The notes under the pieces were generated by a model. That model was not told where the DNA came from and searched no databases. It saw only the letters and a list, made by a program, of their open reading frames with translations. The translations under genes and the position numbers were made by a program. From Mordavella massiliensis (GTDB lineage: Bacteria > Bacillota > Clostridia > Lachnospirales > Lachnospiraceae), in contig NZ_JACJKS010000006.1 in assembly GCF_016901695.1 (NCBI RefSeq), positions 1 to 64,000 on the forward strand: a stretch of 64,000 nt of DNA. Reading direction: 5' to 3'. Every line of letters starts with the position of its first letter. The first letter of the stretch is position 1. Positions 50,878-59,138 of this stretch are shown here, piece after piece.

Positions 50878-52245
50878 TTACTGGATCTTCTTCAGAAGAT
50901 CCAGTTTTTTCTTAAACGGGGCGTATCGGACAGGGATGTCGATGAGCCCCGATTTTTTCATGATGCTCTTCTGGTGCGTGAAGGTGTCGAAGCTGGCCTT
51001 GCCATGGTAGCCTCCCATCCCGCTGTCCCCCACGCCGCCAAAAGGCATGTGGGACGTGGCCAGGTGCACGACCGTGTCGTTGATGCATCCCCCGCCGTAG
51101 GAGAGATGCTTCAGCACCCACGCCTCACGCTGCCTGTCCCTTGTAAAGAAGTAGAGGGCCAGCGGTCTGGGCCGCGCGCTGATCTGGGCCGCCGCCTCCT
51201 TCAGGTCGTAGAACGTCAGGACCGGCAGGACCGGCCCGAAGATCTCTTCGCGCATGACCGGATGCTCCCATGTCACCTGGTCCAGGATGGTGGGCTCGAT
51301 CTGCAGCGTCTCCTTCCTGCTGCCGCCCCCGCAGACCACATGGGCGTCCCGGATCAGGCCGAGCACCCGCTCAAAATGCTTCTCGTTGATCATCTTCGGG
51401 TACTCCTCGTTCCGGCACGGGTCCTTCCCGTACATCTTCCGTATCTGCTTCTCCATCTGCCGGAGCAGCTTCTCCTTCACATTCTTCTGGACGAAGATAT
51501 AGTCCGGCGCCACGCAGGTCTGCCCGCAGTTGAGGAATTTCCCCCACACGATCCGCTTTGCCGCCAGGGAGATATCCGCCGTCTCATCCACGATGCAGGG
51601 GCTTTTCCCGCCCAGCTCCAGGCTCACCGGCGTCAGGTGGGCGGACGCCTTCTCCATCACATACCGCCCCACGTTTACGCTTCCCGTGAAGAAAATGTAG
51701 TCGAACTTCTCATTCAGAAGGGCCTCGTTCTCTTTTCTGCCGCCCAGTATGACGCTCACATACTTGTCCGGGAACAGCTCCCCGATCATCCGGGCAATGA
51801 GGGCGGAGGTGCGGGCCGAGTAGGCGGAGGGCTTGACCACGGCGCAGTTGCCGGCGCTCAGGGCACCGACAAGAGGCGCGATGGTGAGCTGGAAGGGGTA
51901 GTTCCAGGGGGACATGATAAGCGCCACGCCGTATGGCTCCGGGTAGATGAAGGACTTTGACGGGAACTGGGTGACGGGCGTGGGCACCCGCTTCGGCCTG
52001 GCCCAGCTCCTGATATGCTTCAGCGTATAGCGGATCTCCTCCTTCACGATGCCGATCTCTGTGGCGTAAGCCTCGAACGGCGACTTGTGGAGGTCCCCCT
52101 TCAGGGCGTCCATGATGTCCTCCTCATTGTCCTGGATCCACTTTGCCATCCGCTCCAGCTGACGGACGCGGAACTCCACGCTCTTCGTCTCCCCGGTGCG
52201 GAAATACTCCCGCTGCCTCTGCAGCATTGCTTTATATTCTGCCAT
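50878..52245 (-). CDS. NAD(P)-dependent aldehyde dehydrogenase (class 3-like)
   Basis: 455 residues. Motifs: MSPWNYPFQLTIAPLVGALS, FTGSVNVGRYVMEKA, LELGGKSPCIVDETAD with catalytic Glu, and LNCGQTCVAPDYIF with catalytic Cys. The C-terminus is hydrophobic/basic, as in class 3 enzymes. It oxidises or reduces aliphatic or aromatic aldehydes. It lies 14 bp after the iron alcohol dehydrogenase gene, so the two form an alcohol-aldehyde-acid pair. Its last codons overlap the terminator of feoB2. Confidence 0.93.
   Translation of the reverse strand: MAEYKAMLQRQREYFRTGETKSVEFRVRQLERMAKWIQDNEEDIMDALKGDLHKSPFEAYATEIGIVKEEIRYTLKHIRSWARPKRVPTPVTQFPSKSFIYPEPYGVALIMSPWNYPFQLTIAPLVGALSAGNCAVVKPSAYSARTSALIARMIGELFPDKYVSVILGGRKENEALLNEKFDYIFFTGSVNVGRYVMEKASAHLTPVSLELGGKSPCIVDETADISLAAKRIVWGKFLNCGQTCVAPDYIFVQKNVKEKLLRQMEKQIRKMYGKDPCRNEEYPKMINEKHFERVLGLIRDAHVVCGGGSRKETLQIEPTILDQVTWEHPVMREEIFGPVLPVLTFYDLKEAAAQISARPRPLALYFFTRDRQREAWVLKHLSYGGGCINDTVVHLATSHMPFGGVGDSGMGGYHGKASFDTFTHQKSIMKKSGLIDIPVRYAPFKKKLDLLKKIQ
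50881..50910 (+). terminator. Intrinsic terminator of feo2, lying inside the 3' end of the aldehyde dehydrogenase gene
   Basis: Perfect 10-bp stem CTGGATCTTC (50881-50890) and its complement (50895-50904), 4-nt loop, then TTTTTT. The same bases encode the last residues of the convergent gene, whose stop codon is at 50878-50880. Confidence 0.85.
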
Positions 52246-52259
52246 ATTCCTTTTCCCTC

Positions 52260-53462
52260 CTACGCACGTATCCGGTAATAGATTTCCTTCAGTTGGTCCC
52301 TACGCATGATCTTCGGGACCGGGTACAGCGGGTTGGCCTCCCGGGCCGCCCGCTTTGCCAGCATATCGATGTCGTCCTCCCGGATGCCCTCCAGCTTCTC
52401 CGGTATGCCCATCCTGCGGTTCATGGCGCGGATCTCTGCGATAAAGGCGTTCGCCTTCTCCTGGTCGCTCTCCAGGTCCTGCCCGATCTTCACAAGATCG
52501 GCCAGCTCCGCCAGGGACATGTACACCGCGCTCCCGTAGGCCTCCAGCACATAGGGCAGGATCACCGCGTTGGCAAGGCCGTGGGGGATCCCGTACTCAC
52601 CGCCCAGGCTGTGGGCGATGGCGTGGACATAGCCAACATAGGCCCTCGTGAACGCCGCGCCGGCCAGGAAGGAGGCCTTCTGCATGTTCTCCCTCGCCTC
52701 CATATCCGAGCCGTCCCGGTAGGCCCGCTCCAGGTTCTTAAAGATCAGCCGGACGGCCGCCACGCTGTCCTCGATGGTCTGGGCCGTGTTGCTCTTTCCG
52801 ATGTACGCCTCCACCGCGTGGGTCAGGGCGTCCATGCCGGTGGCCGCCGTGATATGGGGCGGCAGCCCGCGGGTCAGCACCGGATCGAGTACCGCGTACT
52901 TCGGGATCAGCACAAAGTCGTTGAGCGCGTACTTCTCATGGGTCCGCTCGTCTGTCAGCACGGCCGCCAGCGTCGTCTCGCTGCCGGTCCCGGCTGTCGT
53001 CGGAACCGCGATGAGAAGCGGGATGGGCTTTAAGATCTTCAGCTCCCCGCGCATGGCGGAGATCTTTTTGTGGGGCCGGGCCACCCTCGCCCCCACGCCC
53101 TTGGCGCAGTCCATGGGCGAGCCGCCGCCGAAGGCGATCAGCGCGTGGCAGCCGTGTTCCCTGTAGAGTTCCAGCGCCTCCTCCACGTTGGCGATGGTGG
53201 GGTTGGCCGTGGTCTTATCGTAGACCACGCACTCGATCCCGCCCTCCCGGATCCACGCAAGAAGCTGCTCGTGGAGACCCAGGGCGGCTATGCCCGGGTC
53301 CGTCACCAGCATGACGTTTTTTATTCCCTTATGCTTCAGCATGTCCGGGAGCTTCCTCAGGCTGTCCCTCCCGGTGATCATCTTCGGCTTGCGCCAGAAC
53401 GGCACAAGATCCATCGCAAGTTTCATCACCTTCTGAAACAGCCGGCACCACAGTATGTACAT
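52260..53462 (-). CDS. Iron-containing (group III) alcohol dehydrogenase
   Basis: 400 residues. NAD-site GGGSPMDCAKG, PTTAGTGSETT, and the metal-binding GMDALTHAVEAYIG and HAIAHSLGGEYGIPHGLANA signatures are complete. Substrate is an alcohol or aldehyde of unknown kind; coupling with the aldehyde dehydrogenase suggests fermentation or detoxification. AAGGAGG lies before the ATG at 53462; the longer frame to 53522 is not needed. Confidence 0.93.
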   Translation of the reverse strand: MYILWCRLFQKVMKLAMDLVPFWRKPKMITGRDSLRKLPDMLKHKGIKNVMLVTDPGIAALGLHEQLLAWIREGGIECVVYDKTTANPTIANVEEALELYREHGCHALIAFGGGSPMDCAKGVGARVARPHKKISAMRGELKILKPIPLLIAVPTTAGTGSETTLAAVLTDERTHEKYALNDFVLIPKYAVLDPVLTRGLPPHITAATGMDALTHAVEAYIGKSNTAQTIEDSVAAVRLIFKNLERAYRDGSDMEARENMQKASFLAGAAFTRAYVGYVHAIAHSLGGEYGIPHGLANAVILPYVLEAYGSAVYMSLAELADLVKIGQDLESDQEKANAFIAEIRAMNRRMGIPEKLEGIREDDIDMLAKRAAREANPLYPVPKIMRRDQLKEIYYRIRA

Positions 53463-53552
53463 CTTTTTTCCTCCTTCTTTGCACAGCACCGGGACAGGCC
53501 GCTTCCACAGCCTGTCCCGCATCTTTTTTTCTTCTCTTGTCTTTTTCGCCTG

Positions 53553-54383
53553 TTATTTCTTCCGGATCCCGTCCAGGTAGGGGATCTCAATGGGGTCAAT
53601 GGGATTCATGGGATTCTCGATCTTTCCCTTCTGGTTCCGCTTCCTGCGCCGCAGCAGTTCGCCGCCCTTATTGTAAAACCAGAAGGAGTAGGGCAGGATC
53701 TTGTTCATCTTGCCCAGCTTCTCCTTTGTCGTCTTGCCGTACAGCGTCCCGCCCGCCTGGATCTCGGCTTTCTCCCGGATCAGCGTGATCAGCTCCGTCT
53801 CGCAGGTGACATGCTGGGGCAGGATGGTATACCCCTGTCCCACGCACTCGATCTTGTGGGAATCGCTCCCGCCGATGCCCGGCTTCCTGTACTTCTGCGC
53901 CAGTTTCCTGGCACGTGCGTTGGACTCCTCCGACTCGCAGGAGTTGAAAGCTTCGATAAAGTCGAACCGCTTGATCGTCTCCGGGGAACTGAAATACTTC
54001 TTCGTGTTTGTAAAACTTAAATATTTCTCCCCGCATGGATGGGCCGGCCCCAGGATACCGCCGTGCCTGTGAACAAAGTCGATCAGCATCTGCACCGACA
54101 TCCCCTTCAGTTCCAGGAGCCGCATCTTCACGCCTTCCGGCATGATGCACAGGATATGTCCCGCATCGCAGGTATCGTACTCGATCCCTTTGAGAACGAC
54201 AAAGTCTTCGTGCACCTTCCCCTTCATATTGTACTTCCAGTGCCTGTACCCCTTGTACGTATCATGATCCGTGATGAGCATGCCGTCAAAGCCTTCCTGC
54301 TTCAGCTTCGTAATATACTCGTCCAAGCTTACTTTACTGTCCAGAGACCCTTCCTTTACATGACAATGCATATCCAGCTTCAT
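53553..54383 (-). CDS. PHP-domain protein (putative phosphoesterase)
   Basis: 276 residues starting MKLDMHCHVKEGSLDSKVSL. Metal ligands are in HCH, LITDHDTYKG, GIEYDT, PAHPCGEK and GGSDSHKIECVG. The C-terminal 60 residues are basic (RRRKRNQKGKIENPMNPIDP). Related PHP proteins are phosphatases, nucleases or parts of tRNA/DNA enzymes. The substrate is unknown. A strong ribosome site is not obvious; GGGGG lies 9 nt before the ATG. It follows the small gene at 54453 by 69 bp. Confidence 0.85.
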   Translation of the reverse strand: MKLDMHCHVKEGSLDSKVSLDEYITKLKQEGFDGMLITDHDTYKGYRHWKYNMKGKVHEDFVVLKGIEYDTCDAGHILCIMPEGVKMRLLELKGMSVQMLIDFVHRHGGILGPAHPCGEKYLSFTNTKKYFSSPETIKRFDFIEAFNSCESEESNARARKLAQKYRKPGIGGSDSHKIECVGQGYTILPQHVTCETELITLIREKAEIQAGGTLYGKTTKEKLGKMNKILPYSFWFYNKGGELLRRRKRNQKGKIENPMNPIDPIEIPYLDGIRKK

Positions 54384-54452
54384 AAGTAAGCCCCCTTTGT
54401 GCTTTTATCTGTCGTGTATAGTATAACACAAAGCGGGGAAAAAATAAATCCG

Positions 54453-54629
54453 TCACCTTTCTTCGGACAGCCCCCTGCTGGGGAAATAGATCAGCGCCAG
54501 ACCGAGAAGGCACACCGCCATATACACGCTTCCCGGCAGACTTGTCTGCATAAACCCGAAGGAGAGCGACGCACCGGCCGCCAGGACTGCGCCCGCCCCC
54601 ATGGATATGATCCTGCTTTTTCTGTACAT
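54453..54629 (-). CDS. Small two-helix membrane protein, 58 residues
   Basis: This small gene encodes MYRKSRIISMGAGAVLAAGA, a short loop, then a second hydrophobic helix (SVYMAVCLLGLALIYFP) and a basic/acidic end. GAGGAGGTG lies 7 nt before the ATG, which is a near-perfect ribosome site. Two membrane spans with a short loop are predicted. I do not recognise a family. It lies between the DUF4203-like gene and the PHP gene on the same strand. Confidence 0.65.
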   Translation of the reverse strand: MYRKSRIISMGAGAVLAAGASLSFGFMQTSLPGSVYMAVCLLGLALIYFPSRGLSEER

Positions 54630-54707
54630 AAAAGAACACCTCCTCTTTCCATGGTCCTACCATAGCAGATAAGGTGTTCTATAAATCCGACTTGTATTCC
54701 GTCTCTG

Positions 54708-55538
54708 TTACTTTTCTTTCCCCGGCTCCTCATCCGGATCTTCATCGTCCAGATACATGATCTCAAGATCTTCGTCGTCCGGATCCTCCCCCGGCTCCCC
54801 GCTGTCCGGTTCCTCATCGTCCGGTTCCTCCGGGAGGTCTCCGTCCAGAAGCATCCGGGCTTTCTCCACTTCTGTCTCCACGGACTTCTCCTCCTTTACG
54901 GCCTGGGAGAAGCGCTTCTCTTTCCTTCCCACCTCGCGGGATTTCATCATGAACTGCACAATCATTCCAAGAACGGCGAGCGCTGCGCAGGCCCCGTAGA
55001 CAACAAGGACGTTCACATCCACGCCGGCCAGCTCAAATGCGGCGTGTCCGGCCATCACGCCTCCCCATATGGAGGAGATGACGATCAGAAGCGGGTCCAT
55101 CAGGATCGCCGTGATGATCGCGAGGACAAGCCCCACGCCCACGCAGATCAGATGGAACGGAAGGGACTGCGGCATCAGGAGCAGTTCCATCGCACCGGTC
55201 GTGAGCGCGCCAATAAAGAGGAAGCCGCCCACTCTTCTTATGATCGCGCCGAAGCAGGCAAACAGCACCGCGCCGACGGCCATCGCGCCTAAAAAAGCGC
55301 CTCCCTGCAGGGCGAAGATCCAGGAGAAGACTGCGCCCAGGATGATGCCGACAAAGATACCTGTTATAGCCGCAAGGACACGGATCAGCTTCAGTCCGAA
55401 GAAGCAGATGACAAGTCCCAGGACAATCCCTGTAACAGTGGGAGCCAGACTGCTGTGAAGCGCCTCTTTCATCATCTCCACGAACTGTGCCGCTCCCCCT
55501 TCGGCCACTTGGTTCACCATTGACATGATTTTGTCCAT
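54708..55538 (-). CDS. DUF4203/TMEM198-like multi-pass membrane protein with acidic tail
   Basis: 276 residues. Seven or so hydrophobic segments from about 33 to 195 with Gly-rich helices (GIVLGLVICFFGLKLIRVLA, FVGIILGAVFSWIFALQGGA) have the look of the DUF4203/TM7S3-TMEM198 group. The last 75 residues are a disordered Asp/Glu/Pro-rich tail. Function unknown. It has its own promoter at 55577-55605. Confidence 0.75.
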   Translation of the reverse strand: MDKIMSMVNQVAEGGAAQFVEMMKEALHSSLAPTVTGIVLGLVICFFGLKLIRVLAAITGIFVGIILGAVFSWIFALQGGAFLGAMAVGAVLFACFGAIIRRVGGFLFIGALTTGAMELLLMPQSLPFHLICVGVGLVLAIITAILMDPLLIVISSIWGGVMAGHAAFELAGVDVNVLVVYGACAALAVLGMIVQFMMKSREVGRKEKRFSQAVKEEKSVETEVEKARMLLDGDLPEEPDDEEPDSGEPGEDPDDEDLEIMYLDDEDPDEEPGKEK

Positions 55539-55576
55539 ATCTTTCTCCTTTGTTCCTGTATAAATTAGACAGGGGT

Positions 55577-55605
55577 ATTATAGCATCTTTTTTTCGTCCT
55601 GTTAA
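55577..55605 (-). promoter_or_regulatory. Promoter of the DUF4203-like gene
   Basis: TTAACA, 17-bp spacer, TATAAT on the minus strand, about 40 bp before the ATG at 55538. Confidence 0.75.
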
Positions 55606-55620
55606 GACATATTTTTACAC

Positions 55621-55679
55621 ACAGCAGTAGAGACGGGCATCAATTTGTTGTAAACTAACGCCCGTCCCTACTTAACTGT
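55621..55679. repeat. Imperfect inverted repeat in the AT-rich region
   Basis: Arms GTAGAGACGGGC (55627-55638) and its complement with one mismatch (55660-55671), plus outer ACAG/CTGT pairs. No T-run. It is the only GC-rich element of the region and could end the transcript that starts near 56089. Confidence 0.6.
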
Positions 55680-56220
55680 TTCAATCATTTTTCTTCCTTT
55701 CCCTGCACATGTACAGTAAAAAATGATTTTCTTTTGTGTACTGATCTTCTTTACTTTCATCGTATGACTTTTAACTGTCCGCTATAAACTTCCTGATACT
55801 CTTGATCTTATTTCTTTTCCGATATCCGGATATCTTCTGAAATACTATCTTTTCTCAGTACTCTGGCTTTCAGCTTTCAGCCTTTTTGGATTTTTTCATT
55901 TGGATCAGTACAGATAGTTTAATCTTTTGGCGGTCCGTACCTCCTTTGCTTAAACTATTTACTTTGAAGTCTGAGGTCTGTCTGTCTATTTTATCTGAAC
56001 GGGATTTCTTATTATCCAACTGTAACAAGTTCATCTCTCTGTTCATTTTATAAACAGATGGCTTTCGTCCTTCAAAGATTTTTATTTGTGAGTTTATATT
56101 ACCACTCTGGCCCTGATTTGTCAATATATTTTATTATAAATTTTTATTTATCTATTAATTTTCTTTTTGTTTTAAAATATTCCGTAAATTAATACAGAGG
56201 CGGACTTTGTCTCGCCGCCA
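55680..56220. other. AT-rich stretch without a convincing gene
   Basis: GC is far lower than anywhere else in the window. A minus-strand frame of 84 codons (55870-56124) is Lys/Asn/Ser-rich, lacks a ribosome site, and its start overlaps a promoter. A 30-codon ATG frame on the minus strand near 55766-55674 also lacks a ribosome site. No tRNA or known riboswitch was recognised. It may encode a non-coding RNA or be a relic of inserted DNA. Confidence 0.5.
56096..56124 (-). promoter_or_regulatory. Consensus-type promoter reading into the AT-rich stretch
   Basis: TTGACA, 17-bp spacer, TAATAT on the minus strand. The transcript would begin near 56089 and run through the stretch that holds no clear gene. 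Confidence 0.6.
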
Positions 56221-56223
56221 GTA

Positions 56224-56254
56224 CAAAAAAAGGTGCGCATCCGCGCACCTTTTC
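56224..56254. terminator. Intrinsic terminator after the DUF6465-like gene
   Basis: Stem AAAAGGTGCGC with its complement, 4-nt loop, followed by T on either strand. Confidence 0.8.
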
Positions 56255-56273
56255 GCATATGTTCTGTTTCGAA

Positions 56274-56714
56274 TTAGTAAGCGACAGAGCCTGTGTCTGT
56301 TCCGTTTACCACATAGTAAACAGCGCCCTCTTCCGGCTTGATGTACAGGTCGATGGACTTGATATCCGCAACCTTCTTGCCGGCAGCCTTCGTCCAGGCC
56401 TTCTTGACAGAGGCGATCATATCCTTCTCCTCTACCTCTTTGCCCATGTACTGTACGAACGCTTTTACCTTGATCTCCTTCTTGGCGGCTGTCCTCTTCG
56501 CAGGAGCCTTCTTTGCAGCCGTCTTCTTCTCAGCCGTCTTCTTCTCAGATGTCTTTGTCTCTGCTTTCTTTGTCTCAGCAGCCTTTGCAGCAGTCTCCTG
56601 CTTCTTTACAGTCTCTTTTGTATCTGCTTTTGCGGCAGCGGCAACCGGCGTTGTCTTAACCTCTTTTGCAACTGTCTTTGCGCTTGCTACTGTCTTTGCA
56701 CTTTTTGCAGCCAT
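56274..56714 (-). CDS. Lys/Ala-rich protein with DUF6465-like C-terminal domain
   Basis: 146 residues. Residues 1-80 are almost only Ala, Lys, Thr and Glu (KKTAEKKTAAKKAPAKRTAA), like a histone H1 tail. The last 65 residues form a small domain (VKAFVQYMGKEVEEKDMIAS, SIDLYIKPEEGAVYYVVNGT). This arrangement matches DUF6465 proteins of Lachnospiraceae as I recall them. A DNA- or polyanion-binding role fits the tail but is inference. Strong promoter and terminator suggest high expression. Confidence 0.75.
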   Translation of the reverse strand: MAAKSAKTVASAKTVAKEVKTTPVAAAAKADTKETVKKQETAAKAAETKKAETKTSEKKTAEKKTAAKKAPAKRTAAKKEIKVKAFVQYMGKEVEEKDMIASVKKAWTKAAGKKVADIKSIDLYIKPEEGAVYYVVNGTDTGSVAY

Positions 56715-56785
56715 CTCATTTCCTCCTGAATACTCTCTTACAATATATTTTTTCTCTTTATGCCGTTCCTCGCTAAGTCGTCAAT

Positions 56786-56813
56786 ATTATAACACACTCT
56801 TTGGAAATTGCAA
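56786..56813 (-). promoter_or_regulatory. Promoter of the Lys/Ala-rich protein gene
   Basis: TTGCAA, 16-bp spacer, TATAAT on the minus strand, about 70 bp before the ATG at 56714. Confidence 0.7.
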
Positions 56814-56908
56814 TGGCTCTCAGACACTGCTGTGAAAACTGCTCAATATTCAGACAAAACCCGGTTTGCACTTAGTATTTCTGCCCATAAAAATCCTGCG
56901 TTTTTCCG

Positions 56909-57589
56909 CTAATTCGAGGTCGGGATATATTTCCGGATCACGCCTGCCACATTGCTGATGGGCATCGTCTGCAGCCAGATCCTGCCCGGACCGCTGACGA
57001 CGGTGTTGAAGAATCCCTCGCCGCCGAAGAGCATGTTCTTCACGCCCGGCACGCTCTTGATCTCCATCTGGCAACTGGCAGTCATGCCGGCCAGATGCCC
57101 GGTGTCCACCACGATCTGCTGCCCGGCCTGCAGTTCGTACTCGACCACATGGCCGTCAAACTCCGCGAACACGATGCCGTTCCCGCTGAACTTCTGCATG
57201 ATGAAGCCCTCGCCGCCAAACAGGCCCGCGCCGAGCTTCTTGTTAAAGAAGACCGAGACGTCCACGCCCGCCTCCCCGGCCAGGAAGGCGCTCTTCTGGA
57301 AGATCATCTCGTTGCCAGGGGTGATCTCAAACGCACGGATGGATCCCGGAAAGCTGGACGCAAAGGCGATCATGCCCGGCCCGCCCATGGCGGTGTAGTT
57401 GTTCTGGAACATGGCCTCCCCGCTGAACATCCGGCCGAACGCTTTGCCCACGCCGCCGTTGCTGGAAGTCTCCATCTTCATGTTGGGCGACATCCAGGCC
57501 ATGCCGCCTCCCTCTGTGATCATCTTCTCCCCGCCCTCCAGTTCGCAGATCACGACCGGAAGGGTGTCTCCGTAAATCTGATACTTCAT
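56909..57589 (-). CDS. AIM24/TIGR00266-family protein
   Basis: 226 residues, all-beta, Gly-rich. Motifs such as GGMAWMSPNMKMET, FGGEGFIMQKFSG and VPGVKNMLFGGEGFFNTVVS belong to the AIM24 (TRAP-like) fold. The biochemical function of bacterial members is not known. It is the last gene of a three-gene run with the CoA transferase and the cytidylate-kinase-like gene, 23 bp after the former. Confidence 0.9.
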   Translation of the reverse strand: MKYQIYGDTLPVVICELEGGEKMITEGGGMAWMSPNMKMETSSNGGVGKAFGRMFSGEAMFQNNYTAMGGPGMIAFASSFPGSIRAFEITPGNEMIFQKSAFLAGEAGVDVSVFFNKKLGAGLFGGEGFIMQKFSGNGIVFAEFDGHVVEYELQAGQQIVVDTGHLAGMTASCQMEIKSVPGVKNMLFGGEGFFNTVVSGPGRIWLQTMPISNVAGVIRKYIPTSN

Positions 57590-57612
57590 TTCCTGTTCCT
57601 CCTCATACTTTT

Positions 57613-59124
57613 TTATAGTTCTATCTCAAAGGGCAGACGGTCCAGAATATCCCGCTGCACATCCACGCCCGGGTACACCTCGATCAGCTTCAGCCCCTTG
57701 GGCGTCAGCCGGAATACGCACCGCTCCGTCACATACAGCACTTTCTGGCCGTTGGCGATAGCCCGGCCCGCCGAGAAGCTGACACTTGTCACCCGCTCCA
57801 CGAACTTGGGGATCTCCCCCTCCCGCTCGATGGTGACTGTTCCCTTCTTCTGGGATACCTCCAGCCCCTTCGTGTCAAAGGTGAGGCAGAAGACAACGGT
57901 GGGCGTCTTCGCCGTGATGTTGGCGAACCCGCCGATGCCCGCAAAGGCTCCGGGCCCCCGGTGGGCGTTGACGTTCCCCTTTCCGTCCACCTCCAGGGCC
58001 CCCATGAAGCAGATGTCCAGGCCCCCGTTGTCATAGAGGTCAAACTGGTTGGCCATATCGTATACGGAGGCGGCGCCTATCATGGCTCCGAAGGCCTCCC
58101 CCGACACCGGGAAGCCGCCGATGCCGCCGGACTCCACCGTGAGGGTCACCAGATCCAGCATGCCGTTTTTGCGGGCGTGCCGGGAGACCATCTCCGGCAG
58201 ACCGATGCCGATGTTGACGATGTCGTCCACCCGGAGCTCCTTCGCCGCCCGCCTGCCGATGATGTTGGCCGCCGCACTGTTCTTCCTCTGCCCGGCGGAG
58301 GCGGTGTCGATCTTCTCGCTCCAGGCGCTCCACTCCTCGTAGGGGATCTCGAAACTGCCGGTGAGGGCCGTGTAGGCCTCGTTGCGCTCCTCCGGCTCCG
58401 CCACGACGATGGCGTCCACCAGGCAGCCGGGTATGATGGCGTTCCTCGGGCGGGACGGCGTGCCCACCAGCCTGTCCACCTGCACGATCACCCTGCCGTG
58501 GTTCGCCTTGACCGCCTGACAGATGGAGAGCGCGTCGCCGGACATGAACATGTCGTCAAAAGAAATATTTCCCTTGCGGTCCGCGGCCGTCCCCTTGATC
58601 AGGGCCACCGTGATCTTCGGCAGTTTGTAGTAGAGGAATTCCTCCCCGTCCACTTCCACGTATTTCACGAGGGAGTCGTCGATGGAGAGCCGGTTGATCC
58701 CCGGCCCTTCCTTTCTCGGGTCCACAAAGATGTCGAGGCCCACCTTGGACAGGGCCCCCGGAAGTCCCCCGGCCTGGGCACGGATGGCGTGGGAGATGCA
58801 GCCCAGTGGGAGGTTGTAGGCCTCAAAGCGGTCCTCCAGCACCAGCTTCTTCGTGCTCGGCATGGCCCCGAAGTGGCCGCAGATCAGCCGGTCCACCGCC
58901 CCGTCGCGTATGTACCCCTCCGCGCTGCGGTTCTCATCCCAGACGCCGAAACCGGCGCTGGAGATGACCGTCAGGTGGCTGGGGGACTGCATCCTCTGGT
59001 ACCGGCGCTGCAGCGCCTCGTGCAGCTCCACCGGGTTCTCGATCCCCACAAATGAATTGACGCAGATGCAGTCTCCGTCGCGGATCAGGCGGATCGCCTC
59101 GTCAGAACTCATGATCTCATACAT
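57613..59124 (-). CDS. Acyl-CoA:carboxylate CoA-transferase (family I, YdiF/propionate CoA-transferase-like)
   Basis: 503 residues with fused alpha and beta halves. The catalytic Glu is Glu331 in TLTVESGGIGGFPVSG. The oxyanion-hole region SSAGFGVWD and the second-half GIGLPEMVSRHA motif are present. It exchanges CoA between short acids such as acetate, propionate, butyrate or acetoacetate. Substrates cannot be told from sequence. It follows the kinase-like gene by 14 bp. Confidence 0.92.
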   Translation of the reverse strand: MYEIMSSDEAIRLIRDGDCICVNSFVGIENPVELHEALQRRYQRMQSPSHLTVISSAGFGVWDENRSAEGYIRDGAVDRLICGHFGAMPSTKKLVLEDRFEAYNLPLGCISHAIRAQAGGLPGALSKVGLDIFVDPRKEGPGINRLSIDDSLVKYVEVDGEEFLYYKLPKITVALIKGTAADRKGNISFDDMFMSGDALSICQAVKANHGRVIVQVDRLVGTPSRPRNAIIPGCLVDAIVVAEPEERNEAYTALTGSFEIPYEEWSAWSEKIDTASAGQRKNSAAANIIGRRAAKELRVDDIVNIGIGLPEMVSRHARKNGMLDLVTLTVESGGIGGFPVSGEAFGAMIGAASVYDMANQFDLYDNGGLDICFMGALEVDGKGNVNAHRGPGAFAGIGGFANITAKTPTVVFCLTFDTKGLEVSQKKGTVTIEREGEIPKFVERVTSVSFSAGRAIANGQKVLYVTERCVFRLTPKGLKLIEVYPGVDVQRDILDRLPFEIEL

Positions 59125-59138
59125 AGTTGCCGGTCTCC

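Noticed and set aside
55870-56124. 84-codon Lys/Ser-rich frame on the minus strand
   Set aside because: It has no ribosome binding site, its start lies on a promoter, its composition is that of AT-rich non-coding DNA, and no domain is visible.
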